A DNA stretch of 36,751 nucleotides from assembly GCA_015233565.1 (NCBI GenBank), contig JADFXM010000066.1:1-36751 (forward strand). The letters run 5' to 3'. Within the stretch, counting starts at the first letter, position 1. The number at the start of each line of letters is the position of its first letter. The notes beneath the pieces are model-generated. The model did no database searches, was not told where the DNA came from, and saw only the letters and a list, made by a program, of their open reading frames with translations. This DNA is from Candidatus Rifleibacteriota bacterium (lineage in GTDB: Bacteria > Muiribacteriota > Ozemobacteria > Ozemobacterales > Ozemobacteraceae). The position numbers and the translations under genes are program-made. Positions 7,014 to 15,717 of the stretch are shown one piece after another.

Positions 7014-9656
7014 CTATCTTTTCCCGAATTTGGAAAAAATCAGATCTGATGAAATTTGATATAATCCGTCTAAGATAGTGTTTTCAGTTGTAGGAAGTGC
7101 ACCTTGGGCAAAAGAACCCATATATTTTTCGTAGGAACTTTGCGCATCTGAATTCGGCGGGATCAAAGCCCCAACTATGGCATTATTGACATTGCCCTGA
7201 TAGGTGCTAACAAAACCACTTTTTATTAACCCAGGAATTTGTTGAGCAGTTGTTTGAAGTTGGTCTTTGTAATTCACACTTCCGTCAGGTTTGTATTTGT
7301 ATTGCGCAAGTCCGTTGGCATAGAGTTCACTGGAAAGCAACGTTGCCCAATTTCCACCGTAGCGCGACAAGGTTTGCCTTTCAGTAGCATTAAGAATTTC
7401 TGGCATTCGAGAGTTTACCTCTGACCATGTGACACCGGAAGCTTTCAGATCATAAACCTGTTTTTCTACCAACGCGGCTTTATATTGGGAAGGGCTTATC
7501 AAAGCACTTTGAGCAGCCAATTGTTTTGCTTCATCGACGCTCAGCTCAACTTTCCCATTTTTGTAATCCTGGTATTTAGTCATGGTATCTTCCATGGTTT
7601 TTAATTTGTCGGTACATTGAGCAGATTTATCTGAATAAGTTTTTAAAATAGCTTGGCACGCTAATTTTGTGAGTTCAGCATCAGAAGAATTGGCCAATTC
7701 AGGTTTTTCTGCTTTTAATACTTCCTTCATTGCATCAACATGGGCTTGTCCGCCTTGAAGTCGGCCAAGCTCAAGCATTTGATTCAATTTAAGATCATGA
7801 TCATATTTTTCCTGAATTTGGATTTTCAAAGTTTGATTTGCCGGAGTTGATTCGGCATTCTGAGCCACAATGCATTGTGAAAGCCATGCCTCACGAGCAA
7901 TCTCGCTTTTCTGGTTGAAAGCCGCAAGTGCTCTGGCATACGCGATTGGATTCACAATTTTTAACGGATTTGGGGCTTCATCTTGTACAAGCTGGTATTT
8001 GTTATACAAATCGTTAGCCTTCTTCCATTCAGGGTCTTTCTGGCGATATGTATCATCAATGGCTTGTTGTCTTTGCTTGGGAGCATCATAAAGATTATAT
8101 TTTAAGGCTTGCACTGATAGTTGAGCCGAGCGAACCGCAAAATTGTTTATCAAAGACTCAAAACCAGCCTGAGCATAATCAATTGAATCACGTTTTTGCT
8201 CAAGTTGCCTGATCGCCCCATCAAAATACTGATTGGGAGCACTTCCGTAGGGGTAGGTGGCTTGGGTTTTTCTTAAGTTTGCTATGTCCTGGTCTATGAA
8301 AGATTTCTCGATGAGGGCTTGCGAAGAACCTCCGAGAAAGTTAACCGGCATTGTAGAAAATAGGGCTGATATTTGCTTTCCTTGCGCAGCGCTACCAAAA
8401 ATCCGAACAGAAAGCCGGTCAGCCCACGACCCTGGAACATAAACCTTATCCGCCAAAACTGATCCGACAAAGCCACTTAGAGCAGCAGAAACCGCTGATC
8501 TTTCCATATCCTTGAATAAATCAGTCGTCGAATAATCTTCCCCTTTCATGGAATCGTTATCCGTCCTTAATTGATCGAGTTCTTGGGTTTCCGAGGCAGA
8601 AAGAGGTGTATTGGAAAGAATATGCTGGTTCATAATTTGATTAATTCGATCTTCATTCGCTTTAATTTTCTCAGGATATTTGAAATAAGATGTTGCCCAG
8701 AGATGTTTAACCACTCCTCCCGCAACCGAGGAAAGCCCGCCGCCTGCAAAACTTATTACAGCTTGAGTTGCAGCAACCCTATAAATTGCTGACCCCATTG
8801 TCGGACCAACCATGCCAAATAATCCACCGGTGGCCAGGTTGAATGGTGCCATAACAGCGTCTACTGTCGCCTGAACAGAAACATCTCGCCAGATTTTTGA
8901 TTCTTCTTTCGGGGTGTCTCGATATTTGGAGTTCATCCTCTTTTCATAGGCATAGGTCATTATTCCACCCAATGCAGCCCCGGTAACAATACCCCCGGCA
9001 ATCATGGCTAGTGGAGAAAGTGGAGCTAAAAATGCAGTTGCAAACATCACTCCGAAGGTTGGTACAAGTGCTTTTCCAACTGTCCAGAGGATACTTTCCC
9101 AAAGCGGCATTTGCTTGAAATCTGTTTTGCCGAAAAGTGGATCTGTTATCTGATGATAAACTCTTGTAAACCAGCTGAAAGGCCCCGTAACCGGATCATT
9201 GGGATCAACCGTACTTGTGGCTATAACATTTCCAGTGGCTGTTCCAGTGGTTTGGGTTACATCTATACCTGTGGCAACCTGAGTCGCCGTTGAAACTTGA
9301 ACATCCGTTGAACTCCCGGTTGTTGCACCGGTGGAGGTAAGGCTTCCGGTGCCAACACCGCTGGTGGGAGAAGTATTCTGGGAAGCATTCTGGTCGGAAT
9401 TCGCAGCTTTATAGGCATTTGAAGCTTTTTCATAAGCATCGTAAGCATCCCGATATGCCTGAAACTTCTGTTGGATTTCGACAGACGGCAAATTTTGCGC
9501 AACTGAATTTGTGTAATCAACATAAGATGCTCTGTATTTTTCAAATAACTCTTGTACCATCGCTTCGGTCTGCCCGAAAACCGGAGCAAGAAAAATTTGA
9601 AAAACTATACTCAAAATCAGCAGGATACTAATGTTATTTTGTTTTTGCCTTGTCAT
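7014..9656 (-). CDS. Large secreted protein with tyrosine-ladder motif and glycine-rich hydrophobic core
   Basis: The family is not recognised. Starting at the ATG at 9656 the product has about 880 residues. It has a clear signal peptide (MTRQKQNN, then a hydrophobic run, ending near PVFGQ at about residue 29). Next comes a short helical domain with the pattern Y-x2-S-Y-x2-Y, 19 residues, then Y-x3-Y-x2-Y. A Thr/Ser/Gly-rich linker of about 75 residues follows. After that come two hydrophobic, glycine-rich stretches (PLAMIAGGIVTGAALGGIM and VISFAGGGLSSVAGG) that look like membrane-inserting glycine zippers. The remaining 550 residues or so are helical and Gln/Lys-rich. An upstream in-frame TTG would add 23 residues, but the signal peptide and a near-consensus promoter immediately before 9656 favour the ATG. 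There is no ribosome binding site. The glycine-zipper core hints at a membrane-active or surface protein, which is inference only. Confidence 0.75.
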   Translation of the reverse strand: MTRQKQNNISILLILSIVFQIFLAPVFGQTEAMVQELFEKYRASYVDYTNSVAQNLPSVEIQQKFQAYRDAYDAYEKASNAYKAANSDQNASQNTSPTSGVGTGSLTSTGATTGSSTDVQVSTATQVATGIDVTQTTGTATGNVIATSTVDPNDPVTGPFSWFTRVYHQITDPLFGKTDFKQMPLWESILWTVGKALVPTFGVMFATAFLAPLSPLAMIAGGIVTGAALGGIMTYAYEKRMNSKYRDTPKEESKIWRDVSVQATVDAVMAPFNLATGGLFGMVGPTMGSAIYRVAATQAVISFAGGGLSSVAGGVVKHLWATSYFKYPEKIKANEDRINQIMNQHILSNTPLSASETQELDQLRTDNDSMKGEDYSTTDLFKDMERSAVSAALSGFVGSVLADKVYVPGSWADRLSVRIFGSAAQGKQISALFSTMPVNFLGGSSQALIEKSFIDQDIANLRKTQATYPYGSAPNQYFDGAIRQLEQKRDSIDYAQAGFESLINNFAVRSAQLSVQALKYNLYDAPKQRQQAIDDTYRQKDPEWKKANDLYNKYQLVQDEAPNPLKIVNPIAYARALAAFNQKSEIAREAWLSQCIVAQNAESTPANQTLKIQIQEKYDHDLKLNQMLELGRLQGGQAHVDAMKEVLKAEKPELANSSDAELTKLACQAILKTYSDKSAQCTDKLKTMEDTMTKYQDYKNGKVELSVDEAKQLAAQSALISPSQYKAALVEKQVYDLKASGVTWSEVNSRMPEILNATERQTLSRYGGNWATLLSSELYANGLAQYKYKPDGSVNYKDQLQTTAQQIPGLIKSGFVSTYQGNVNNAIVGALIPPNSDAQSSYEKYMGSFAQGALPTTENTILDGLYQISSDLIFSKFGKR

Positions 9657-9663
9657 GACTAAA

Positions 9664-9692
9664 ATTCTAGCCACAAAAACAAAATTCGTCAA
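9664..9692 (-). promoter_or_regulatory. Sigma-70 promoter giving an apparently leaderless mRNA
   Basis: On the minus strand TTGACG (9692-9687) and TAGAAT (9669-9664) are separated by exactly 17 bases. The A of the ATG at 9656 lies 8 bases past the -10 box, where transcription is expected to start. The mRNA would therefore begin at or next to its start codon, which agrees with the missing Shine-Dalgarno sequence. Confidence 0.65.
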
Positions 9693-9985
9693 TCTGAATC
9701 TGTTTATAAATACAGACGGTATCAATAAAAATTGGAAATTTCAGTTTGTGAAAAATGTCACAATAACATCAAGCCTGAATTTCTTTTTCCCAATGTGCAA
9801 ATTTTATACAATATTGCAAACAGCAACAAAGAGTAAGCTAATATTGACATTGGCAATTAACCATACAATTCAAAAAAAAAATCGCGAAAATTATTTTTTC
9901 CAAATTTTCTGCACTTGCGTTGGTACAGATTTATAAGTCGAGTATCTTTACTCCTTTTCGCTGATTGCAAGAAGCTCCCTTGATT
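9693..9985. other. AT-rich intergenic stretch
   Basis: About 290 AT-rich bases lie between two minus-strand genes. I see no gene, no clear terminator for the upstream lipoprotein gene and no repeat. A run of ten A at 9872-9881 is the only notable feature. Confidence 0.4.
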
Positions 9986-11404
9986 CTAATTCAAATTCCT
10001 TGGATGGTTTAATTTGTAGGGAAGATTTCTGAACAGCTTCCACCCATCAACTTCTCTGCGCCATTGAACGACAGCATTAACCGCTCCCCAATCAAGGTCA
10101 ATTCCTAATGTATGGCTAATTACTCTTACTTCCCCGGAGCATCTTATTTTCGCCGAGTCAGATCCAATAAACTCAATGGTCTTTATTGAATATGTAGCAA
10201 CTTTCACGTCGTCATTTAAAAATCTGACGCGTGCGGTTTCGAGTAAATCGTTTTTAGTGCTGTTCAAATCCCAATCATTACCAAAATTTTCAGAAATATA
10301 CTGTGACATTGTCGCAAGCTCTTCGCGAACCAAGGCTAGTTGAAGACTGGCATGAGCCCTGGAGATTTCACCCCATCTGGAATCAGCTCCCAACTGGGTT
10401 GGGTCACCAGGCTTGTATGGCAGATTCCGATAAATTTTCCACATTGTACCTTCCAATTCCCATCCCACATCTGTTGTATATATAGGGGAAGTTACCGGAA
10501 GCCCTGACGAAATGTCAATCATTTCCAACTGAAAACTGACCCTGACAATTGCCTTATTATCCGGAAGAAATTCCATCTGATGAATTGTATAAGAAGCCGT
10601 ATTGAAATCATATTCCTTAAAATATCTCTGGATTGCCGCAAGACAATCGGAATAATTGGCTGTTGAATCCCAATCATTGCCGAAATCAGGAGAAATATAG
10701 TGTTGGAACAGGTTGGAATCTTTGCGCAAAATTATGTTTTGAAGTACTGAAAATGCCTCCGTTAGGGTTTTCTCCCGGGGTATAATTGCCTGAGCTGCAC
10801 TCTTCGCAGGAATTTGCACCATATCTGTATCCAAAACTGTTGCAATTACACTACTTTTTGGAAGTTGAAGGCTTAGCTTGATAGCTGTTGCAAGTGTTGC
10901 CACTAATGGGGCATATTCCCGAGCTGTAATATCAGCCAATGTCAGATCTTTCCCAATCAACGATCCTTTTTCCCAAATCATGGCTTTTGCCGTAGAGTCA
11001 ATATTTATGGTGGTACGACTTAAATCCGTCTCCCTCAACTCATCGGGATACAGGCGTTTTTTCAATGCTACTTTTCCGGCTACGGCATTTAATACGAGCG
11101 TGTTTGAAAAGGGCACATTCTGAATCATAAAGGTTGCATCCGTCGCTACTCCCACGCTCAATGCACTTGCATTCAGAATAAATTTAGAAAAGTTTGGATT
11201 CGTGATCAAATCCGGCATCGCCTGCCTCATCGACCCTAGGAGATCACTTTCAACCGGGTCGGAAAGGATGATTTTTCCTGAAATCTGATATTCTTCGGGT
11301 TGTGGAACATCCCTAAAAGTCAAGTTTCCATGATTCACGCAGCCCGAAGAGATACAAAATAATACAATCGAAATTATTAAAAATCTTAATCTTGAATTTT
11401 TCAT
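9986..11404 (-). CDS. Lipoprotein with a tandemly duplicated NTF2-like domain
   Basis: The 472-residue product begins with a lipoprotein signal (hydrophobic run then ISSGC, Cys near residue 22), so it should be anchored to a membrane on the periplasmic side. The N-terminal 200 residues are of unknown type, with a YQISGKIIL start typical of a beta-sandwich. The C-terminal half is an obvious duplication of about 105 residues. Both units share the order Q-Y-I-S-x-(D/N)-FGNDWD, a Y-(S/T)-I-x-x-(M/I)-EF strand, W near the end, and (K)-(I/L)-(Y/F)-RNLPYK. Size and pattern resemble SnoaL/NTF2-like folds; this is inferred, not a match to a named family. GGGAG lies 9 bases before the ATG within a small hairpin. 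It stands alone on the minus strand. Confidence 0.75.
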   Translation of the reverse strand: MKNSRLRFLIISIVLFCISSGCVNHGNLTFRDVPQPEEYQISGKIILSDPVESDLLGSMRQAMPDLITNPNFSKFILNASALSVGVATDATFMIQNVPFSNTLVLNAVAGKVALKKRLYPDELRETDLSRTTINIDSTAKAMIWEKGSLIGKDLTLADITAREYAPLVATLATAIKLSLQLPKSSVIATVLDTDMVQIPAKSAAQAIIPREKTLTEAFSVLQNIILRKDSNLFQHYISPDFGNDWDSTANYSDCLAAIQRYFKEYDFNTASYTIHQMEFLPDNKAIVRVSFQLEMIDISSGLPVTSPIYTTDVGWELEGTMWKIYRNLPYKPGDPTQLGADSRWGEISRAHASLQLALVREELATMSQYISENFGNDWDLNSTKNDLLETARVRFLNDDVKVATYSIKTIEFIGSDSAKIRCSGEVRVISHTLGIDLDWGAVNAVVQWRREVDGWKLFRNLPYKLNHPRNLN

Positions 11405-11406
11405 TT

Positions 11407-11429
11407 GAATATTCTCCCAAAGAATATTC
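11407..11429 (-). promoter_or_regulatory. Hairpin carrying the ribosome binding site in its loop
   Basis: Two copies of the self-complementary GAATATTC (11407-11414 and 11422-11429) flank a 7-base spacer. On the minus strand the spacer reads TTTGGGA and provides most of the ribosome binding site of the lipoprotein gene. The pair can fold into an 8-bp stem with the GGGA in the loop. A related GAATATTCCC sequence recurs near 11510. Confidence 0.35.
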
Positions 11430-11725
11430 GTCTTGATTAAGAAAATCTATTAGCCTCATAGATAGTCACAAAACTATGAAATTTAACAAAGCGAACGCGA
11501 AAGACTCAGAATATTCCCTTTTAGAGAAATCCTCAAAGGTATGAATTACAAAACAGTTATTCTTTAGACTTTGTTTTATGTAGAATCATATTTTGCAACT
11601 TAAATAAATTCGTCCAATGCCAATATTTCCGGTAAACAGTTCGAATGCACAAAATGCTGTCTGAAAGTGGATTTCCAAAAATGTTCGAAAGTCAGGTTGC
11701 ATTATCATATCGGTTTTAGGTATCA
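11430..11725. other. AT-rich divergent intergenic region
   Basis: About 300 bases lie between the minus-strand lipoprotein gene and the promoter of the AsmA-like gene. No open frame of credible texture or RNA gene is visible. It must contain the promoter of the lipoprotein gene, but no clear hexamer pair could be picked out. Confidence 0.35.
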
Positions 11726-11771
11726 TCTCAATAATTGAGAGGTTGTGTTTTGAGCCCAGAAACTACATTAT
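11726..11771 (+). promoter_or_regulatory. Candidate operator dyad and promoter of the AsmA/STAS operon
   Basis: TCTCAAT-A-ATTGAGA (11726-11740) is a perfect 15-base dyad. Two bases later TTGTGT (11743-11748) is followed after 17 bases by CATTAT (11766-11771), a moderate sigma-70 promoter. A dyad touching the -35 box is the usual place for a repressor or activator site. The regulator is unknown. Confidence 0.4.
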
Positions 11772-11816
11772 CCAAAAATATGTTTTTCCAGCCCCATGGC
11801 ACCAAGGAGCTAAAAA

Positions 11817-14800
11817 ATGCCCGATGAAAGCAACCAAAACCCCGAAAAAGTCGAAATTCAAAACGATGTTCAAAATCCACCAAAAAAGAAGCTCTCAAAG
11901 AACATCCTTTTAGCAATTTTTGCAATTCCAGGAATCTTTTGCCTGGCTCTTATCGCAATTTATTTTTCTATCAAAAGTTTTCTGACTCCAGAAAACATCA
12001 CCAATCTGATCAAGAAAGCTGTTAACAATTATGTTGATCAACAAGTTGAAATAGGAAAAATCCAAATTGATTTTCCTAATGCAAAAATTGAAGACATAAG
12101 AATAGGAAACTCTCAAAAGAACCCTGATCTACCATTTCTGGCGATAAAAAGCCTTGAACTTTCTCCGGATTGGTTTGAAGCAATTTCAGGAAAAATTTCG
12201 TTCACTCATTTTTCTCTTGAAGAAGCAGTTCTACAAATCACCAAAAATTCTGAAGGCGCTATTAAAATTGCAGACAATAAATATTATTCCCAGAGTTCGA
12301 ATGAGGCAAAGCAGACAAACACAAATTATTATTCATTAATTCCTTTTAAAGAATGCAATGTGAACAATTTTTCAGTCAAAATCAGGGATGAAGTTACCAA
12401 AAAAGAGAATAATATCCATTTAAAATCATTTTCCATGAAAGATTCCTTATTGAAAACCGGTAAGGAGATAGTCTTTAAAACTTCCCTGGAAAACTACCCA
12501 GGAGACATAGAATTTTCCGGTAACCTGCTTCGAGATTCTTCGATAAACGGCGAGGTATCAATCCTAAACCTCGACCCGAAAAAAATATCCGAATCCATCC
12601 AGCAGCCACTAAATTTTCCAATTTCCGGGGAAGTGTCACTTATTGGCAAGTTTTCACGCGACCCATTCGGGAAATTGAATTTTGAAAATGTAAAATTGTT
12701 GGAAAATGGAAAAATCCGTCTTCAAGGAACGGCCGATGTCAACTCATTTTCGCCACTCGAACTAAAAAGTTCCATTCAAATTTCAGCCCTGGAAAAGGAT
12801 GAACTTGAAAAATTGATTGCCTACATTCCCAACGACAAAGTGAAACTTTTGAAACTAACCCGGGGAAAAGTTTCTGTAAATATTGAGATTCTTATAGAAA
12901 AAGAAAAAAAGCCTGGATGGAATGTCGAATTAAAAATTGAGGAACTTTCATTTAAACACCCCTTAATCCCAGCCCCAATTGAAAATTTGAATGCAAATTT
13001 TAGTTGCAATGCAAACATCCTCAAAATCAAAAAAGCAAGTTTCGCTTTTTTAAGCGGAGATTTCGAATTAAGCAACTTTTTTTATTCGATTCCCGACGAA
13101 AAGCTTGAAAGTGAAACAATTTTAAAAGTCCAAATCGACAAATTCACAAAAGAATGCGGAAAATTTATTCCCCACGATTACCTAAAATATATTCCCACAG
13201 GTAGCATTTCCTTTAATGGAAAGATTTTCGGCCAGGATCTCAATTTTGCTGCAACAGGGCTTCTGGAAAGCGACAAGCTTAATTTTCTCAACTTTTCTTT
13301 GGTCCCAGGCATAAAAATCAACGGCTTAAAAATCAGAACAATCGACCTATCCCGGGAAAAGGGCAAAGTAGTCGTCGAAAATTTGATTTTATCAATTTTT
13401 GGGTTACCCATTTACCTGAAAGGTGAGATAATTAATGGAAAAAATCCACTATTTGATTTGATTACTTCGGGTAAAATTAATCTTGCTACTTTACAGGAAC
13501 AAGAATCAATAGAAAAAACTTTTCAGACCCAGGACGCAAAATTTACTGGAGACATTAATATTGAAGCTGTTCTAAAAGGTCCACTTTCCAATCTTTCTCC
13601 CGTAGCTACACTAACCACAACCAAAGTAGGAATTGATTCCCCGAAATACAATTTCAAAGCTGAGGAAATAAACCTATCCGGATTATTAAGTTCAAACACC
13701 TTTCAAATCAAAAAAAGTGATGGGAAATTAGCAGGTGGCAACTTTGAATTGACAGGCAAAATATCCAATTTTACTAATCCAGACATCGATTGTTCAGCGA
13801 TTTTAGCGAAAATTGACCTGGAAATAGTTAGACAGACACTGTTAAAAATTTTCCCAGAATTCCCTAAAGAACTAGCAATTTCAGGACTTTCGGAAATGAA
13901 CGTCCACATCTCCGGAAAAGCCACTAAGCCTGAAGTTAAAGGAAAAGCCAACCTTTCGCAGGTTTCTTTCTTTCATCCAGCCATTTTTCGTGAGTTAAAG
14001 AAAATTTCAGGTGAGGTGGCGTTTGACAATCGCACCATTACAGCAAACCACATAAAAGCGAATTGGGGAAGCTCTACAGTTGATGTAATCGGAAAAGTTA
14101 CCGATCTTTCCAAGGTCGTTACTGATTTTTCTTACACAATTAAACCCTTGAATTTAACTGATACCGGTTCATTCTTCCTTAAAGACACTGGCTATTCCAT
14201 TTCTGGACAAGGGGAAGGGCAGGGAAAAATCACCGGACCATTGGAGAAGATCAAAGTCGATGGTTTTGCATCTTTCACAGAAGGAATTTTCGAAGCTCCG
14301 ATATCTCAACAAGCTTCAAAATTCAAGTTTCCCTATAAGGACCTCAAGGCTAATTTCGACTATACCGAAGGGGTATTGAACATTTCAAGATCATCCGCTG
14401 AACTGTTTTCAGGAAAGGTTTCCTCCAACGGAAAAATTTTCCTCCTCGAAAAACCTTTGAAATTTGAATTCAAAACAACTGGAACAAACCTGGATGTTCA
14501 AAATTTTCTCCAAAAAAACACAAGATTGAAGAACGAGTTAACTGGTTTATTTAATTTTGGGTCAGACTTTTCTTTTTCTTCTCAGGGTGTCGATTCAATT
14601 TCAGGAAATATTTCTCCTCAACTAAAAAGTGGCTCTTACCAATCTCCCCCGGTTTTGGGTGAACTCCTTGGTTTGTTAAATGCACCCAATTTATCAAAGG
14701 GAAAATTTTCCGAATCCAAAGGAACTTTCCAAGTAAAAGATGGAAAATTCAATTCTGATGACTTTACGATCAAAACCCAGTTCGGTGAATTGGCTTTCAA

Positions 14801-15302
14801 AGGCAAACTTGGCTTCGATACTTCAATAGAGGGTGCAGTTACTCTTTCCATCGTAAATTCGGAATGTCAATCAAGTGGGATATTAAAACAATTAGTTGGA
14901 AACTCACCCTCACTTCAGTTACCTGCAAAAATTCATGGAAATGTCTTCAACCCCAAAATTGATTTGAACATTGAAAAACTGCTTAAGTCTGCAGCTGGCA
15001 AACAGCTTCAGGAAAAATTCACAGAAATGTTGGGGGGAAAACCAAAAAATAAACAAACATCAACTTCTTCCTCGGAAAATGAAAATCCAGATCCTTTAAA
15101 AAATTTGGGTGGACAGTTGATGAATGGACTTGAAAAAAAGCTAACGGGGAAAAATGCAGATCTTGAAAAAAACCCAAATTCGGCAACTTCTTCTCAAAAT
15201 TTAGATGCTCAAAATGATGAAGATAAAAATTCTCCCCAAAAAACTATAAAGAAAGAGTTCAAAAAGATCGAAAGTGGAATTAAAAACTTGTTTAAATTTT
15301 AG
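11817..15302 (+). CDS. AsmA-like inner-membrane-anchored envelope protein
   Basis: The 1161-residue product has a short basic cytoplasmic tail, one membrane segment (about residues 26-50) and then a very long beta-rich periplasmic region. It is made of repeating LxGxIxxxxxPxxD-type units and ends with a KxxKELQEKF-like helix and a low-complexity Lys/Asn/Ser tail. This is the AsmA / AsmA_2 architecture, a repeating beta-groove family related to TamB and YhdP. Members are thought to bridge inner and outer membranes and to move phospholipid or affect outer-membrane assembly. The characteristic segment near residues 930-1080, with ISGNISPQLKSGSYQSPP and a following GxFxVKDGxFxSDDF, matches the conserved C-terminal AsmA region. 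AAGGAG lies 7 bases before the ATG. A STAS-domain gene follows after 15 bases, so they are probably co-transcribed. Confidence 0.85.
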   Translation: MPDESNQNPEKVEIQNDVQNPPKKKLSKNILLAIFAIPGIFCLALIAIYFSIKSFLTPENITNLIKKAVNNYVDQQVEIGKIQIDFPNAKIEDIRIGNSQKNPDLPFLAIKSLELSPDWFEAISGKISFTHFSLEEAVLQITKNSEGAIKIADNKYYSQSSNEAKQTNTNYYSLIPFKECNVNNFSVKIRDEVTKKENNIHLKSFSMKDSLLKTGKEIVFKTSLENYPGDIEFSGNLLRDSSINGEVSILNLDPKKISESIQQPLNFPISGEVSLIGKFSRDPFGKLNFENVKLLENGKIRLQGTADVNSFSPLELKSSIQISALEKDELEKLIAYIPNDKVKLLKLTRGKVSVNIEILIEKEKKPGWNVELKIEELSFKHPLIPAPIENLNANFSCNANILKIKKASFAFLSGDFELSNFFYSIPDEKLESETILKVQIDKFTKECGKFIPHDYLKYIPTGSISFNGKIFGQDLNFAATGLLESDKLNFLNFSLVPGIKINGLKIRTIDLSREKGKVVVENLILSIFGLPIYLKGEIINGKNPLFDLITSGKINLATLQEQESIEKTFQTQDAKFTGDINIEAVLKGPLSNLSPVATLTTTKVGIDSPKYNFKAEEINLSGLLSSNTFQIKKSDGKLAGGNFELTGKISNFTNPDIDCSAILAKIDLEIVRQTLLKIFPEFPKELAISGLSEMNVHISGKATKPEVKGKANLSQVSFFHPAIFRELKKISGEVAFDNRTITANHIKANWGSSTVDVIGKVTDLSKVVTDFSYTIKPLNLTDTGSFFLKDTGYSISGQGEGQGKITGPLEKIKVDGFASFTEGIFEAPISQQASKFKFPYKDLKANFDYTEGVLNISRSSAELFSGKVSSNGKIFLLEKPLKFEFKTTGTNLDVQNFLQKNTRLKNELTGLFNFGSDFSFSSQGVDSISGNISPQLKSGSYQSPPVLGELLGLLNAPNLSKGKFSESKGTFQVKDGKFNSDDFTIKTQFGELAFKGKLGFDTSIEGAVTLSIVNSECQSSGILKQLVGNSPSLQLPAKIHGNVFNPKIDLNIEKLLKSAAGKQLQEKFTEMLGGKPKNKQTSTSSSENENPDPLKNLGGQLMNGLEKKLTGKNADLEKNPNSATSSQNLDAQNDEDKNSPQKTIKKEFKKIESGIKNLFKF

Positions 15303-15317
15303 TTTAAGGAAAATAAA

Positions 15318-15707
15318 ATGACTGCTAAAAACGAGCCTAATGTAAAGCATGACATCAAAGGGAAGATATTTCGAATCAAATCCGATGGCCCATTCGGTGA
15401 AGACGCCGGCAAAGCAATTGAAACTCTTGTGAAGAAAGGACTGGGCGAAGGTTATACTGATTTCCTTATCGATTTCGGAGGCACCAAGGCAATTAGCAGC
15501 CCCGCCGTTGCTGCGATTTTAAATTCCACTGAAGAAATTGTAGACGTCCACTCTGGAAGAGTTGTTCTAACCGGATTAACAGAATTAAATGTCAAAGTTT
15601 TCGAAATGGTGGGAATTCTTCTCTTTGCCGAAATTGCTCCAAGTGCAGAGGAAGCAGAGGAGTCTTTGGTCAAGAATTTGATAAAAACTAAAGGTCCACT
15701 GAATTAA
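15318..15707 (+). CDS. STAS-domain protein (anti-sigma factor antagonist-like)
   Basis: The 129-residue product is a single STAS domain of the SpoIIAA/RsbV type. A beta strand (KIFRIKSDGPFGEDAG) is followed by the core FLIDFGGTKAISSPAVAAIL, RVVLTGL and a final helix. In this family a serine in the loop after the core strand is phosphorylated by a serine kinase. Here two adjacent serines (ISSP) sit where DSSG is usual, with Pro replacing Gly, so phosphorylation could occur but the loop is atypical. AAGGAAA precedes the ATG. No anti-sigma factor, kinase or phosphatase gene is nearby. Its position after the AsmA-like gene suggests an envelope link, as in MlaB-type STAS proteins; that is inference. 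The gene converges with the next one. Confidence 0.8.
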   Translation: MTAKNEPNVKHDIKGKIFRIKSDGPFGEDAGKAIETLVKKGLGEGYTDFLIDFGGTKAISSPAVAAILNSTEEIVDVHSGRVVLTGLTELNVKVFEMVGILLFAEIAPSAEEAEESLVKNLIKTKGPLN

Positions 15708-15717
15708 CGAAATTAAT

